A DNA stretch of 64,000 nt from Hoeflea sp. (lineage in GTDB: Bacteria > Pseudomonadota > Alphaproteobacteria > Rhizobiales > Rhizobiaceae): contig NZ_NVXQ01000004.1 of assembly GCF_002733955.1 (NCBI RefSeq), positions 1 to 64,000 of the forward strand, in the 5' to 3' direction. The position numbers and the translations under genes are program-made. Positions 1 to 9,400 of this stretch are shown here, in pieces. A model generated the notes under the pieces. The model worked only from the letters and a program-made list of their open reading frames with translations. It was not told where the DNA came from and did not search any database. Position 1 is the stretch's first letter. Each line of letters begins with the position of its first letter.

Positions 1-905
1 CGATCGTCACGCCGAACCACATGCATTACCCGGTGGCGCGGGAATTCCTCAAACGCGGCATCCATGTGATCTGCGACAAGCCGCTGACCTCGACGCTTGC
101 CGATGCGAAGAAGCTGAAGAAGGCAGCAGAGGCTTCCGGCGCGCTGTTCGTGCTGACGCATAATTACACCGGCTATCCGATGATCCGGCAGGCGCGCGAG
201 ATGATCGCCAGCGGCGAGCTTGGCAGGATCCGGCTGGTGCAGGTCGAATATGCCCAGGACTGGCTGTCGGAAAACCTCGAAGACACCGGCCAGAAACAGG
301 CGGGATGGCGCACCGACCCGGCCCGTTCCGGGCTCGGCGGTTCGACCGGCGACATCGGCACCCATGCCTTCAACCTGGCGAGCTTTGTCTCCGGGCTAGA
401 GCTCGATCAGCTCTGCGCCGATCTCGACAGCTTTGTCGAGGGCCGGCAGCTTGACGACAATGGCCATGTGCTGATGCGGTTTGCCGGCGGCGCCAAGGGC
501 ATGCTCTGGTGCTCCCAGGTGGCGCCGGGCAACGAGAACGCGCTGAAGCTCCGCATCTACGGCGAAAAGGGCGGGCTCGAATGGGCCCAGGAAGACCCGA
601 ACTATCTCTGGCACACGCCGCTGGGCCAGCCCAAGCGGCTGCTCACCCGCAATGGCGCCGGCGCCAGCGCCGCAGGTCAACGCGTCAGCCGCATCCCCGG
701 CGGCCATCCCGAAGGCTATCTCGAGGGCTTTGCCACGATCTACAATGAAGCCGCCGAAGCCATCATCGCCCAGCGCGACGGCAGCCCGCTTCCTGACGGC
801 GTGATGTTCCCCGGCATAAAAGACGGCCTGGCAGGCGTCGCCTTTGTCACGGCCTGCGTCGAGTCCTCAAAACGCGGCAGCGCCTGGGTCAGGTTCGAAA
901 ACTAA
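1..905 (+). CDS. Gfo/Idh/MocA family oxidoreductase, 5'-truncated by window edge
   Basis: NAD(P)-dependent sugar or cyclitol dehydrogenase-type protein; the substrate cannot be read from sequence. The frame is open from base 3 and reads IVTPNHMHYPVAREF before the first ATG of the ORF track, so the true start lies left of the window. The visible part holds the end of the Rossmann fold with the family motif CDKPLTSTLADAK, where the EKP/DKP lysine is catalytic, followed by the C-terminal alpha/beta substrate domain with GSTGDIGTHAFNLASFVSG, which carries the usual active-site D and H. It ends with TAA and converges on the RND pump gene about 120 bases away. Family assignment is firm; the specific reaction is unknown. 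Confidence 0.9.
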   Translation, partial: IVTPNHMHYPVAREFLKRGIHVICDKPLTSTLADAKKLKKAAEASGALFVLTHNYTGYPMIRQAREMIASGELGRIRLVQVEYAQDWLSENLEDTGQKQAGWRTDPARSGLGGSTGDIGTHAFNLASFVSGLELDQLCADLDSFVEGRQLDDNGHVLMRFAGGAKGMLWCSQVAPGNENALKLRIYGEKGGLEWAQEDPNYLWHTPLGQPKRLLTRNGAGASAAGQRVSRIPGGHPEGYLEGFATIYNEAAEAIIAQRDGSPLPDGVMFPGIKDGLAGVAFVTACVESSKRGSAWVRFEN

Positions 906-1012
906 AACAAGGGCTGAAACGCTCCCGGGCGGGTTGCCCCACCTGCAGCTTCCGGCGGCTGGGCGCAGGTCTGGCGTGGACTTGGCTCGAGGCACCAGCA
1001 TCGGCCAGCTAG

Positions 1013-1038
1013 AACCGGATCGCAATCACGATCCGGTT
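1013..1038 (-). terminator. Perfect hairpin enclosing the stop codon of the RND pump gene
   Basis: AACCGGATCG and CGATCCGGTT form a perfect 10-bp inverted repeat separated by six bases. On the minus strand those six loop bases are TGATTG, so the pump stop codon TGA lies in the loop. No T-run follows, so this is not a classic intrinsic terminator. An mRNA 3'-end stabilising or processing role is inferred. A similar arrangement occurs at the tadD stop codon. Confidence 0.5.
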
Positions 1039-4000
1039 TCGGCCGTTGTCTTGAGCTCGTCGGGCGCCTGCTTGCGGCGGCGGGTAACCAGCACGAAGAA
1101 CAGCGGCACGAAGAGGATGCCGAGGATAGTGCCCGAGATGGTGCCGCCGAGCACGCTGGTGCCGATGGCGTTGCGGCCGCCGGAGCCTGCTCCCGTGCTG
1201 ATGACCAGCGGCAGAACACCGAGCGAGAAAGCCATCGAGGTCATGATGATCGGGCGGAAGCGCTGTTTGGCGGCTTCGCGCACGGCTTCGAGCAGCGGCT
1301 CTCCCGCCTCGTAACGCTCGCGCGCGAACTCGACGATCAGAATGGCGTTCTTGCCGGTCAGGCCGACCACGGTGAGAAGCCCCACCTGGAAGAAGACGCC
1401 GTTCTGGTAGCCGCCGAACAGGGTCCACAGCAATGCGCCCAGAACACCGACCGGCATCGCCAGCATGACGGCGAAGGGGATAGACCAGCTTTCATACAAG
1501 GCTGCCAGGCAGAGGAAGATGGCGGCCAGCGACAGGGCATAGAGCAATGGCGCCTGGTTGCCGGACTCGCGCTCTTCCAGCGACAGACCTGTCCAGGATA
1601 CGCCGTAGCCGGGCAGTTGCGCGGCGAGCCGCTCGATTTCCGCCATGGCGTCTCCGGTGCTCACGCCCGGGGCCGGAGAGCCCTGGACCTGCATGGCGTT
1701 GACCGCATTGTAGCGATTGAGGCCCTGGGGCCCGAAGGTCCAGCTGCCCTCGGCAAAGTTGGAAAAGGGAACCAGGCCGCCGCTGGCATTGCGCACCTTC
1801 CATTTGGAAATGTCGGATGGCAGGGCGCGGGCATCGGCCTCGCCCTGGATGTAGACGCGCTTGATGCGGTCGCGGTCGATGAAGTCGTTGACATAGGTTC
1901 CGGCCCAGGCGATCTGCAGCAGCTGGGCGACATTGGTGGCGTTGACGCCCATTGCACCGGCAGCCCGCCAGTCGATGTCGAGGTGATATTGCGAAGCGTC
2001 CTCAAGCCCGGAAGGGCGCGCGGAAGCAATCAGCGGGCTCTGTGCCGCCATGCCGAGCATCTGGTTCCGCGCGGCGAGCAACTCCTCGTGTGACTGGCCG
2101 TTGCGGGCCTCGAGGTAGAAATCGAAGCCGCTCATGATGCCGAGTTCGGGCACCGAGGGCGGCACGATCGGAAAGGCCATCGCGTCCTTGATGCCCATGA
2201 AGGCGGGAAAGGCCCGGCCGGCAATGGCCTGGGCGCTTTGACCCGGTTCCGTGCGTTCCGACCAGTCCTTCAGGCGGACGAAGGCAAGACCCATGTTCTG
2301 GCCCTGTCCGGAGAACGAGAACCCGACCACGCCGAAGACCGATTCGACATTGTCCTTCTCATTGACAAGAAAATGGTTCTCGACCTGCTCAAGCACCTTC
2401 TGGGTGCGCCCCGCGGTGGCGCCGGTCGGCGCCTGGATCATCGCCAGCAGGATGCCCTGGTCTTCGTCGGGCAGGAAGGCGGTCGGCGTCTGGACAAAAC
2501 TCCAGACCATGACGCCGACGAGCGCCAGATAGAGGGCGCCGACACGGAACGGCCGGCGGACAATCCAGCCGACACTGCTCCCATAGCCGCCGGTGATGCG
2601 GTCGAAAGCGGCATTGAACCAGCCGGCCGGGCCCTTTTTCGGGTGATGGACGGACTTGGCCGTCAGGAGCGTGGCGCAGAGTGCCGGTGTCAGCGTCATC
2701 GCCACCAGCACGGACAGTCCCATGGCCGAGACGATGGTGATCGAGAACTGCTGATAGATGACGCCGGTGGAGCCGCCGAAAAAGGCCATCGGCACATAGA
2801 CCGCGGAGAGCACCAGGGCGATGCCGATCAGGGCGCCGGTGATCTGGCCCATGGACTTGCGGGTGGCCTCGAGCGGGCTCAGCCCCTCCTCTTCCATGAT
2901 GCGCTCGACATTTTCCACCACCACGATGGCGTCATCGACCAGAAGGCCAATGGCGAGCACCATGGCCAGCATGGTGAGCGTGTTGATGGAGAACCCGAAC
3001 ATCGCCAGAATGCCGAAGGTTCCGAGCAGGACCACCGGGACGGCGAGCGTCGGGATCAGCGTGGCGCGGAAATTCTGCAGGAAGACCAGCATGACGACGA
3101 AGACCAGCGCGATGGCCTCGATCAGAGTCGCGATGACTTCATCGATCGAGATCTCGACAAAGGGCGTGGTGTCGTAAGGCACGACATAGCTGACGCCTTC
3201 GGGGAAGAAGGTCGCCGCCTCCTCGATCTTCGCCTTCACCAGGTCTGCGGTGTCGAGCGCGTTGGCGCCGGCGGCCAGGCGGATGGCCATGCCGGTGGCG
3301 GGGTTGCCGTTGTAGCGGGCAATGGTGGAATAGTTTTCCGAGCCGATCTCGACGCGGGCGACGTCCTTCAGGAGCACCAGGCCGCCGTCGGTGGCGGCGC
3401 GCACGACGATGCCCTCGAAATCTTCCGGCGTGGTCAGCAGCGACTGCGCGGTGATGGTGGCGTTGAGCTGCTGGCCTTCGATTGCCGGTAACGAGCCGAA
3501 GGCGCCGGCGGAAATCTGGGCGTTCTCGGCCGAAACGGCGGCGAGCACATCGCTTGGCGCCAAGCCGTAGGCGGCGAGCTTGACCGGGTCGAGCCAGATC
3601 CGCATGGCGTATTTGGCGCCGAAGACCTGAACTTCGCCGACCCCTTCGAGACGGCTGAACTGATCGACGAGATTGGTGTTGAGGTAGTCGGACAGGTCGG
3701 TCTGGTCGAGGGCGCCATCTTCCGAGATGAGGCCAATCACCATCATGAAGCTGGCCGAGGATTTCTGCACCGTCACACCCTGCCGCTGAACCGTTTCGGG
3801 CAGCAGCGGCGTGGCTTGCGACAGCTTGTTCTGGACCTGGACCTGGGCGATGTCGGGATCGATGCCGGTCTCGAAGGTCAGCGTGATCGAGGCCGTGCCC
3901 GCCGAGGTGGAGCTGGAGGAGAAGTAGCGCAGGCCGTCAAGCCCGGTCAGCCGCTGCTCGATGACCTGCGTCACCGTGTTGGCGATGGTCTGGGCCGACG

Positions 4001-4154
4001 CTCCCGGATAGCTGGCGTTGATCGAGATGGTCGGCGGCGCGATCTGCGGATATTGCGCGATCGGCAAGGTCATGATGGACAGAACACCTGCCCCCATGAT
4101 GATGATCGAGATCACCCAGGCAAAGATCGGCCTGTCGATAAAAAAGCGTGCCAT
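1026..4154 (-). CDS. RND efflux pump inner-membrane transporter, HAE1 (AcrB/MexF-like) family
   Basis: Proton-driven resistance-nodulation-division pump of about 1042 residues, the normal family length, exporting hydrophobic or amphiphilic compounds as a trimer. The protein opens with MARFFIDRPIFAWVISI, the family N-terminus, so the start is placed at 4154 rather than the upstream ORF-track codon at 4250, which would add an unlikely 32-residue leader overlapping the adaptor gene. The proton-relay aspartate pair is visible in TM4 (LVDDAIVVVENV, near residue 406), and the second half repeats the TM pattern with VVGLTGKNAILIVEFA. It lies 16 bases after the adaptor gene in one operon. No outer-membrane TolC/OprM partner is adjacent, so a distantly encoded channel is inferred. 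The drug spectrum is unknown. Confidence 0.95.
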   Translation of the reverse strand: MARFFIDRPIFAWVISIIIMGAGVLSIMTLPIAQYPQIAPPTISINASYPGASAQTIANTVTQVIEQRLTGLDGLRYFSSSSTSAGTASITLTFETGIDPDIAQVQVQNKLSQATPLLPETVQRQGVTVQKSSASFMMVIGLISEDGALDQTDLSDYLNTNLVDQFSRLEGVGEVQVFGAKYAMRIWLDPVKLAAYGLAPSDVLAAVSAENAQISAGAFGSLPAIEGQQLNATITAQSLLTTPEDFEGIVVRAATDGGLVLLKDVARVEIGSENYSTIARYNGNPATGMAIRLAAGANALDTADLVKAKIEEAATFFPEGVSYVVPYDTTPFVEISIDEVIATLIEAIALVFVVMLVFLQNFRATLIPTLAVPVVLLGTFGILAMFGFSINTLTMLAMVLAIGLLVDDAIVVVENVERIMEEEGLSPLEATRKSMGQITGALIGIALVLSAVYVPMAFFGGSTGVIYQQFSITIVSAMGLSVLVAMTLTPALCATLLTAKSVHHPKKGPAGWFNAAFDRITGGYGSSVGWIVRRPFRVGALYLALVGVMVWSFVQTPTAFLPDEDQGILLAMIQAPTGATAGRTQKVLEQVENHFLVNEKDNVESVFGVVGFSFSGQGQNMGLAFVRLKDWSERTEPGQSAQAIAGRAFPAFMGIKDAMAFPIVPPSVPELGIMSGFDFYLEARNGQSHEELLAARNQMLGMAAQSPLIASARPSGLEDASQYHLDIDWRAAGAMGVNATNVAQLLQIAWAGTYVNDFIDRDRIKRVYIQGEADARALPSDISKWKVRNASGGLVPFSNFAEGSWTFGPQGLNRYNAVNAMQVQGSPAPGVSTGDAMAEIERLAAQLPGYGVSWTGLSLEERESGNQAPLLYALSLAAIFLCLAALYESWSIPFAVMLAMPVGVLGALLWTLFGGYQNGVFFQVGLLTVVGLTGKNAILIVEFARERYEAGEPLLEAVREAAKQRFRPIIMTSMAFSLGVLPLVISTGAGSGGRNAIGTSVLGGTISGTILGILFVPLFFVLVTRRRKQAPDELKTTAETGS

Positions 4155-4170
4155 GTCGGCCTCCGCGAGG

Positions 4171-5304
4171 TCAGTTCTGAGCCGGGTCTTCGGCGCGTTC
4201 TTCGGGGACGACGGTGGCGCCGACGGCGATTTTCTGCAGGCCTTCGACAATCACCCTGTCGCCGGCCTGAACGCCATCCGACACGATCCAGTCGGAATCA
4301 CGGTCGCTGACGATGGTCAGGGTTCGCTGCTCGACCACATTGTCGGCGGTGACGACCATGGCTGTGGGATTGCCGCGGCGGTCACGCGAGACGCCTTCCT
4401 GCGGGACCAGAATGGCGTTGTCGATGACGCCCTGCGGCATCTCCACCTGCACATACATGCCGGGCAACAGCATCTGGTCGGGATTGGGGAACTGCAGCCG
4501 CAGCGTGACCACGCCGGTGAGCTCATCGACATGCGGCTCGGCCGCGGTAAGTTCGCCGGTGTGATCATAGGCGGTGCGGTCGGCCAGGGTCAGCTTGACC
4601 CTGGTGTCGATATTGGCGCCGGCGGCTCTGGGGCCCTTGCGCTTCCAGCGCACCAGATCGGCGGCGGACTGGGTGACGTCGACATAGACGGGATCGAGCT
4701 TGCGGATCACGGCCAGCGGGTTGCTCTGGCCGGAAATGACCAGCGCGCCCTGAGTGGTCAGGGAAAAGCCGATGGCGCCCGAGATCTGGGCCCGGATGGT
4801 TGTGCGATCCAGATCGATGTTGGCGGCAAGCAACTGCGCCTCGGCGACCTGCAGGGCCGCGTCCGCACTGTCACGGGTGGTCTGGGCGGTATCAACCGAC
4901 TGCTCGCTGGCGACGTTGCTCTTGCGCAGCGACTCCATGCGCTTGAGTTCGCGATTGGCGGAATCGAGGCTGACCTGGGCCTGGTTGACGGCCGCTTCGG
5001 CGGCAACCACCTGGGCGCGGTAGGTTGCCGGATCGATGCGGTAGAGGATATCGCCCTCCTCCACTTTCGAGCCTTCCTCGAAAAGCCGCTCGACGATGAT
5101 GCCGTTGACCTGCGGGCGCACCTCAGCGACGCCGGAGGCGACGACGCGCCCGGGCAGCGTGGTGGTGACGGTTACCGTTTGCGCTTCCAGCGTCACCACG
5201 GTGACGGGCGTGGGCGGCGGGCTGCCGGGCTGCTGCGCCGAGGCGGCAGATGCCAGCACGGCGAGAACCAGGGACACGAAAACGGCGCAAGGCGCTAACC
5301 TCAT
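4171..5304 (-). CDS. RND efflux periplasmic adaptor (membrane fusion protein)
   Basis: AcrA/MexE-like adaptor of 377 residues that links the inner-membrane pump to an outer-membrane channel. A signal peptide (about residues 1-24, ending ASAASAQQ) is followed by the barrel-sandwich/lipoyl half-motif (VRPQVNGIIVERLFEEGSKV), an alpha-helical hairpin around residues 90-150, and the second lipoyl half (TIRAQISGAIGFSLTTQGALV). The start is set at the ATG before MRLAPCAVF because GGAGAAATT lies just upstream; the ORF-track start at 5373 would put 23 non-signal residues in front. First gene of the pump operon and divergent from a TetR gene, a standard efflux-control layout. Confidence 0.93.
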   Translation of the reverse strand: MRLAPCAVFVSLVLAVLASAASAQQPGSPPPTPVTVVTLEAQTVTVTTTLPGRVVASGVAEVRPQVNGIIVERLFEEGSKVEEGDILYRIDPATYRAQVVAAEAAVNQAQVSLDSANRELKRMESLRKSNVASEQSVDTAQTTRDSADAALQVAEAQLLAANIDLDRTTIRAQISGAIGFSLTTQGALVISGQSNPLAVIRKLDPVYVDVTQSAADLVRWKRKGPRAAGANIDTRVKLTLADRTAYDHTGELTAAEPHVDELTGVVTLRLQFPNPDQMLLPGMYVQVEMPQGVIDNAILVPQEGVSRDRRGNPTAMVVTADNVVEQRTLTIVSDRDSDWIVSDGVQAGDRVIVEGLQKIAVGATVVPEERAEDPAQN

Positions 5305-5394
5305 CGAATTTCTCCACTTAATCAGGAGTATCCACTTGGCGAGCATCAGCTCGATGGATAATATGGAAACCAAGCGGTTTTATATTTGTTTTTC

Positions 5395-5416
5395 GGCATA
5401 GCGCAAGCGCAATGCC
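5395..5416. promoter_or_regulatory. Palindrome in the efflux/TetR divergent promoter, candidate TetR operator
   Basis: GGCATAGCGC-AA-GCGCAATGCC is an inverted repeat matching at 9 of 10 paired positions. It lies about midway in the roughly 150-bp region between the adaptor start and the TetR start. Position and symmetry fit an operator at which the TetR protein represses both transcription units. Binding is inferred, not shown. Confidence 0.55.
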
Positions 5417-5457
5417 AAGCACAGTAAAGTGACCGTGAATGGAGGAGAGTTGACTTG

Positions 5458-6105
5458 ATGCCAGCGTGCAGTAATTCGCAGCGAAGACCGGGGAGGCCCC
5501 GGCAGCTCGACGTGGCCGAACGCGAAGCCATCATCATCAGCGCGGCGGAACGGATCATCCTGACCAAGGGGCTTGCGGCGGCCTCAATGGCGGCGATCGC
5601 AACCGAAGCGGGGATGTCGAAGCGAACGCTCTATGATGTGTTCGAGAGCCGAACCGCGCTGTTTTCATCCGTCATCCGGCGGGTCCACAAGATGCTGACC
5701 CGGCCATTGCAGGAGAGCGAACTCGGGCTGCCGCTGGCCGAACGGCTGCGCCTGCTGCTGACACCGGCGAACAAGAAATTTTCCGATCCTCTGCCGCTGG
5801 CCATTCTCCGCGCCGTCGTCACCGAGGGCGAGCGGCAGCCGGATCTGGTACGGGAATTCCTTCAGGAAGGCCCGCATGCATTTGTCCGCATGGTTCGCCG
5901 CGAACTCGACCGATCGGTTGAGCGGGGCGAGATCCGCATCAGCGACACGCAGGTCGCGGCCCGTCTGATGACGGACATGGCACATGGCAATGCGCTGGAA
6001 CATCTGCTGGTGCAACAGACAGCACAGGCGCGTGAAACCGACTACGAGCGCCGCATTGCCCTAGCCATCCGGGTGTTCCTGGGCGGGATCGGCGAGGCCG
6101 AATAA
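5458..6105 (+). CDS. TetR/AcrR family transcriptional regulator
   Basis: Predicted repressor of the divergent RND pump operon. The N-terminus has a basic arm (SQRRPGRPRQLDVAERE) and a TetR helix-turn-helix around residues 30-62 (MAAIATEAGMSKRTLYDVFESR). The rest is an all-helical ligand and dimerisation domain. Length, about 215 residues, is normal. The ORF track uses the TTG at 5455; the ATG three bases on is equally well placed behind GGAGGAGAG and is chosen here. The C-terminal half resembles AefR-like TetR proteins often paired with MexEF/AcrAB pumps, but the ligand cannot be predicted. Confidence 0.9.
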   Translation: MPACSNSQRRPGRPRQLDVAEREAIIISAAERIILTKGLAAASMAAIATEAGMSKRTLYDVFESRTALFSSVIRRVHKMLTRPLQESELGLPLAERLRLLLTPANKKFSDPLPLAILRAVVTEGERQPDLVREFLQEGPHAFVRMVRRELDRSVERGEIRISDTQVAARLMTDMAHGNALEHLLVQQTAQARETDYERRIALAIRVFLGGIGEAE

Positions 6106-6437
6106 CGCTTCACGGCCGCGGCCGGATGAAAGCCACGCGCGCACCAATGTCCCGGCTCTGCCCTGTTCATACGTCAGTGGGATTGGCTATGGCGACCCGG
6201 CAATCGGGAAGCCGAGCCCGGCAGCCCTGCCGATGGACAGAATCCGAGCGCTCTCTGGGTGCGTTGCGGGAGGCGCCGCGGCTATGCTCTTCAACTTCCT
6301 CATCAGCTCGGCGTTGCTCCCCGTTGATTTCTGTTGTCTCTAATTTAGGGACTCGTTAACTATAAAATACCATGTTGCAGCCCTGCTGCTTCATTGCAGG
6401 GGACAACTGAACAGCAACGGAAAGCGAAGACCAGATC
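6106..6437. other. Intergenic region upstream of the hybrid kinase
   Basis: About 330 bases. The ORF-track peptide at 6126-6359 has no recognisable features and is treated as spurious. The right end is AT-richer, holds the one-mismatch CtrA-like box listed separately, and is followed by TATAAAATACC, which could be part of the kinase promoter. A CGGCCGCGGCCG palindrome lies just after the tetR stop. Confidence 0.6.
6345..6359 (+). promoter_or_regulatory. CtrA-like box (7 of 8), upstream of the hybrid kinase
   Basis: TTAG-GGACTCG-TTAA, followed by C, matches the alphaproteobacterial CtrA consensus TTAA-N7-TTAAC except for one base in the first half-site. It lies about 80 bases before the kinase ATG. 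One of five such sites in intergenic regions of this window. CtrA binding is inference. Confidence 0.45.
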
Positions 6438-9400
6438 ATGATGAAAAATGACATTGGGCTGGTCTTGGCGAGAATCCTCGTGGTTGCTGCGCTGTACTTC
6501 ATCTCCGGGCGACTTGGCCTGTTTCTGGCCGTGCCGCCGGGCTATGCCACCGTCATCTGGCCACCGTCAGGCATCGCGCTCGGTGCGCTGTTCATTTACG
6601 GCTGGCGGCTGTGGCCCGGGATCCTGATCGGGTCGTTTCTGCTCAACAGCTACATCTCCGGCGCCTACACGGTGGACACGGGTGCTGATGGCGCCAAGAT
6701 GCTTGCGGCCCTGGCCATTGCATCCGGCTCGACGCTGCAAGGTCTGGTCGGCTACGGCCTGGTCAATCGGTTCGTCGGCCTGCCGCTGTCCTTTGACAGG
6801 ATCAGGCAAATCGTACGGCTGCTGGTGATCGCAGGGCCGGTGGCCTGTGTCATTGCCGCCAGCATCGGCGTTAGCACTCTCTACTTTTCGGGTATTCTGC
6901 CTGCAACGGAGCTTAGCTGGAACTGGTTTACCTGGTGGACGGGCGATGTGCTGGGGGTTGTCACCTTCCTGCCGTTGCTGCTGCTTACGCCGACCAACAA
7001 GAACAACCTTACCTGGCGCGGTACCACGATCGCGAGATTGCCGGTGACGGCGTTGCTGATCATGCTGATCCCGCTTGGACTGACCTTTTATGCATGGAAG
7101 ATCTCTTCGGAGGCCAACACCAGCAATGGGGAAATCCAATTCGAATCGCTGGCGGTTGAAAACAAGAAGGCACTCCTGAGCCGGATCAACTCCTACGAGA
7201 ACGCGCTGCTTGGCGGCGTGGCCTATTTCCAGGGGTCGGAAAATATCAGCCGCAATGAATGGCGGCGGTATGTTGACATGCTTGATATTCAGGAAAACTT
7301 TCCCGGCATCAACGGCCTGGGGTGGATCACCTCGCTGGCGCCTTCCGGCATCGACAGGTTTCTCAACGCGGCGCGCGCGGATGGCGCACCGAATTTCGAG
7401 ATACGACCGAAGAATGTCGAAGCAGGCCATTACATCATCAATTTCATTGAGCCGGAGTCCATCAACCGGCAAGCAATCGGGCTGAACATTGCTTTTGAAG
7501 AGAACCGCAAGCAGGCGGCCGATCTGTCGCGCAGCACCGGCAAGCCGGCGATCACCAAGCGCATCATCCTGGTCCAGGACGCCGAGAAGACACCCGGGTT
7601 CCTGCTGCTGCATCCAATGTACAAGGAGGGCTTCGAGCCAGGATCATCGGCCGACGAATGGGCGACGTTCGACGGCTGGATCTACGCCCCCTTCATCGCA
7701 AAAAACTTCATGAATGAACTGACCCAGAGCCAGGGAAACACCATCAATTTCCGAGTTTATGACGGGGATTCGGAAGACCCGGAGGCCTTGATCTACGACA
7801 GCCGGAAGGTTCGGGTGGCCGATTACGTCCCGGCCTTCACCAAGCGCGAGCAGATTGATGTCATGCAGCAACGCTGGCTGATTGTCTGGGAAAGCACACC
7901 AGGGTTCGAGCAAAGCTCACGCAACAACAACCCGGTTCTGGTCCTGGCCGGCGGCCTGCTGATCTCGTTCTTGCTGGGCCTGTTTCTGTTTGTCGCTAAT
8001 ATTCGCCGCAACGACGCCATCGAAGACACGCCCGGCCTCAAGGCGCTGGTGCTGCCGGCGATGGTCTTCCTCGTGCTGGCTGTCGGAACACTGGGGCTCT
8101 ATCGGGCGCTGACGGCGACCGAGCGAGATTATCTCAAGTCGCTGACCAGCAACGAAGCCAACAGGATCAGCGCCATTGTCGCCGCTGAGACAAAGGGGAA
8201 AATTTCCGCGCTTGAGCGAATGGCCTCCCGGCTGGAGTTCAGTCAAAACCGGCTGGAAGCGGCCTGGCGCACAGATGCCACCAACTTCATCGAGGATTTC
8301 GAAGGCCTGCGCGTCATCAGCAAGGTCGGCACCGACAACATCATGCAGCAGACCCAGCAATCCCCAGCCAATGAACGGCTGGTCTGGGTCAATGCAGTTC
8401 TCGACCCGGCGCGGGCAGATGTGGTCGCGGCTGCCATCGCGGCCGATGTCCCGAAACTGAGCTCTCCGCTTGAACTGGCGTTCGGCAGACATGCTTTGAC
8501 TGCATATTTCCCCTTGAACGTCCTCGGCGTCTCGGACGGATTCCTGGCCGGGGTCTTCTCGGTGGAGGAGTTTTTCAACATCGATATTCCACGGGAATTG
8601 CTGGACCGCTACCGCTTTGAGATCGCCTATGAGGGCGAGATCTATGCCAGGGCAGGAAACCAGAGCCTGCCGCTGGCAACCGACTGGCTGCTCGAAAGCA
8701 AGATACAGGTTCTGGACAGGGCCTGGTCGCTCACCTCCATCCCGACCGCAGAGTTCCTGAATTCGCAGCGCAGCCAGTTGCCCAGCGTGGCGCTGCTGGC
8801 AGGTTTTCTGATTTCGGTGCTTGCGGCGATTGCTGCCTACACGACAGGCCTTTCACGTTTGAAAACAGCACGGCTGGAGGCTTCCAATGTCCGCATCAAG
8901 GAGGAAGCAACGCGCAACTCCACCGTCATGAATACCGTTCTTGACGGGGTGGTGACCATCAACTCGCAAGGTCTCATCGAGACCATCAACCCGGCCGGGT
9001 TGCGCCTGTTCGGCTACGCGAAGGAAGAAATCATTGGTCACAACATCAAAATTCTGATGCCTCCTCCCTATCACGACGCCCATGACGGTTTTCTCAAAAA
9101 CTACCTGAACACAGGGGAACAGAAGGTCATCGGCCTTGGACGACAGGTCGTGGGACGACGCAAGGACGGCTCGGTGTTTCCGATGGACCTGGCTGTCAAC
9201 GAAATGAAGCTGGATGGGCGGCGGATGTTTGTCGGCACCATCCGCGACACCAGCGAAGCGGTGGCCGCGGCCCAGGCATTGCATGAATCCGACACGCTCA
9301 AGACCGCGATCCTGGCCAGCACCGAGTATCTCATCGTCGCTACCGGAATGGATGGCACGGTGATGGTCTTCAACGAGGCAGCCGAAAAAGCCCTCGGCTA

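Noticed and set aside
2238-3491. 417-residue plus-strand ORF opposite the RND pump
   Set aside because: It is antisense to a clear AcrB-family gene, rich in Asp/His/Arg as expected of a GC-rich shadow frame, and has no family motif.
4018-5298. 426-residue plus-strand ORF opposite the RND adaptor
   Set aside because: Shadow of the adaptor gene, which has a signal peptide, lipoyl motifs and operon context.
6126-6359. 77-residue ORF between tetR and the hybrid kinase
   Set aside because: Ser/Arg-rich with no motif, no good ribosome site, and it lies over the candidate promoter of the kinase.
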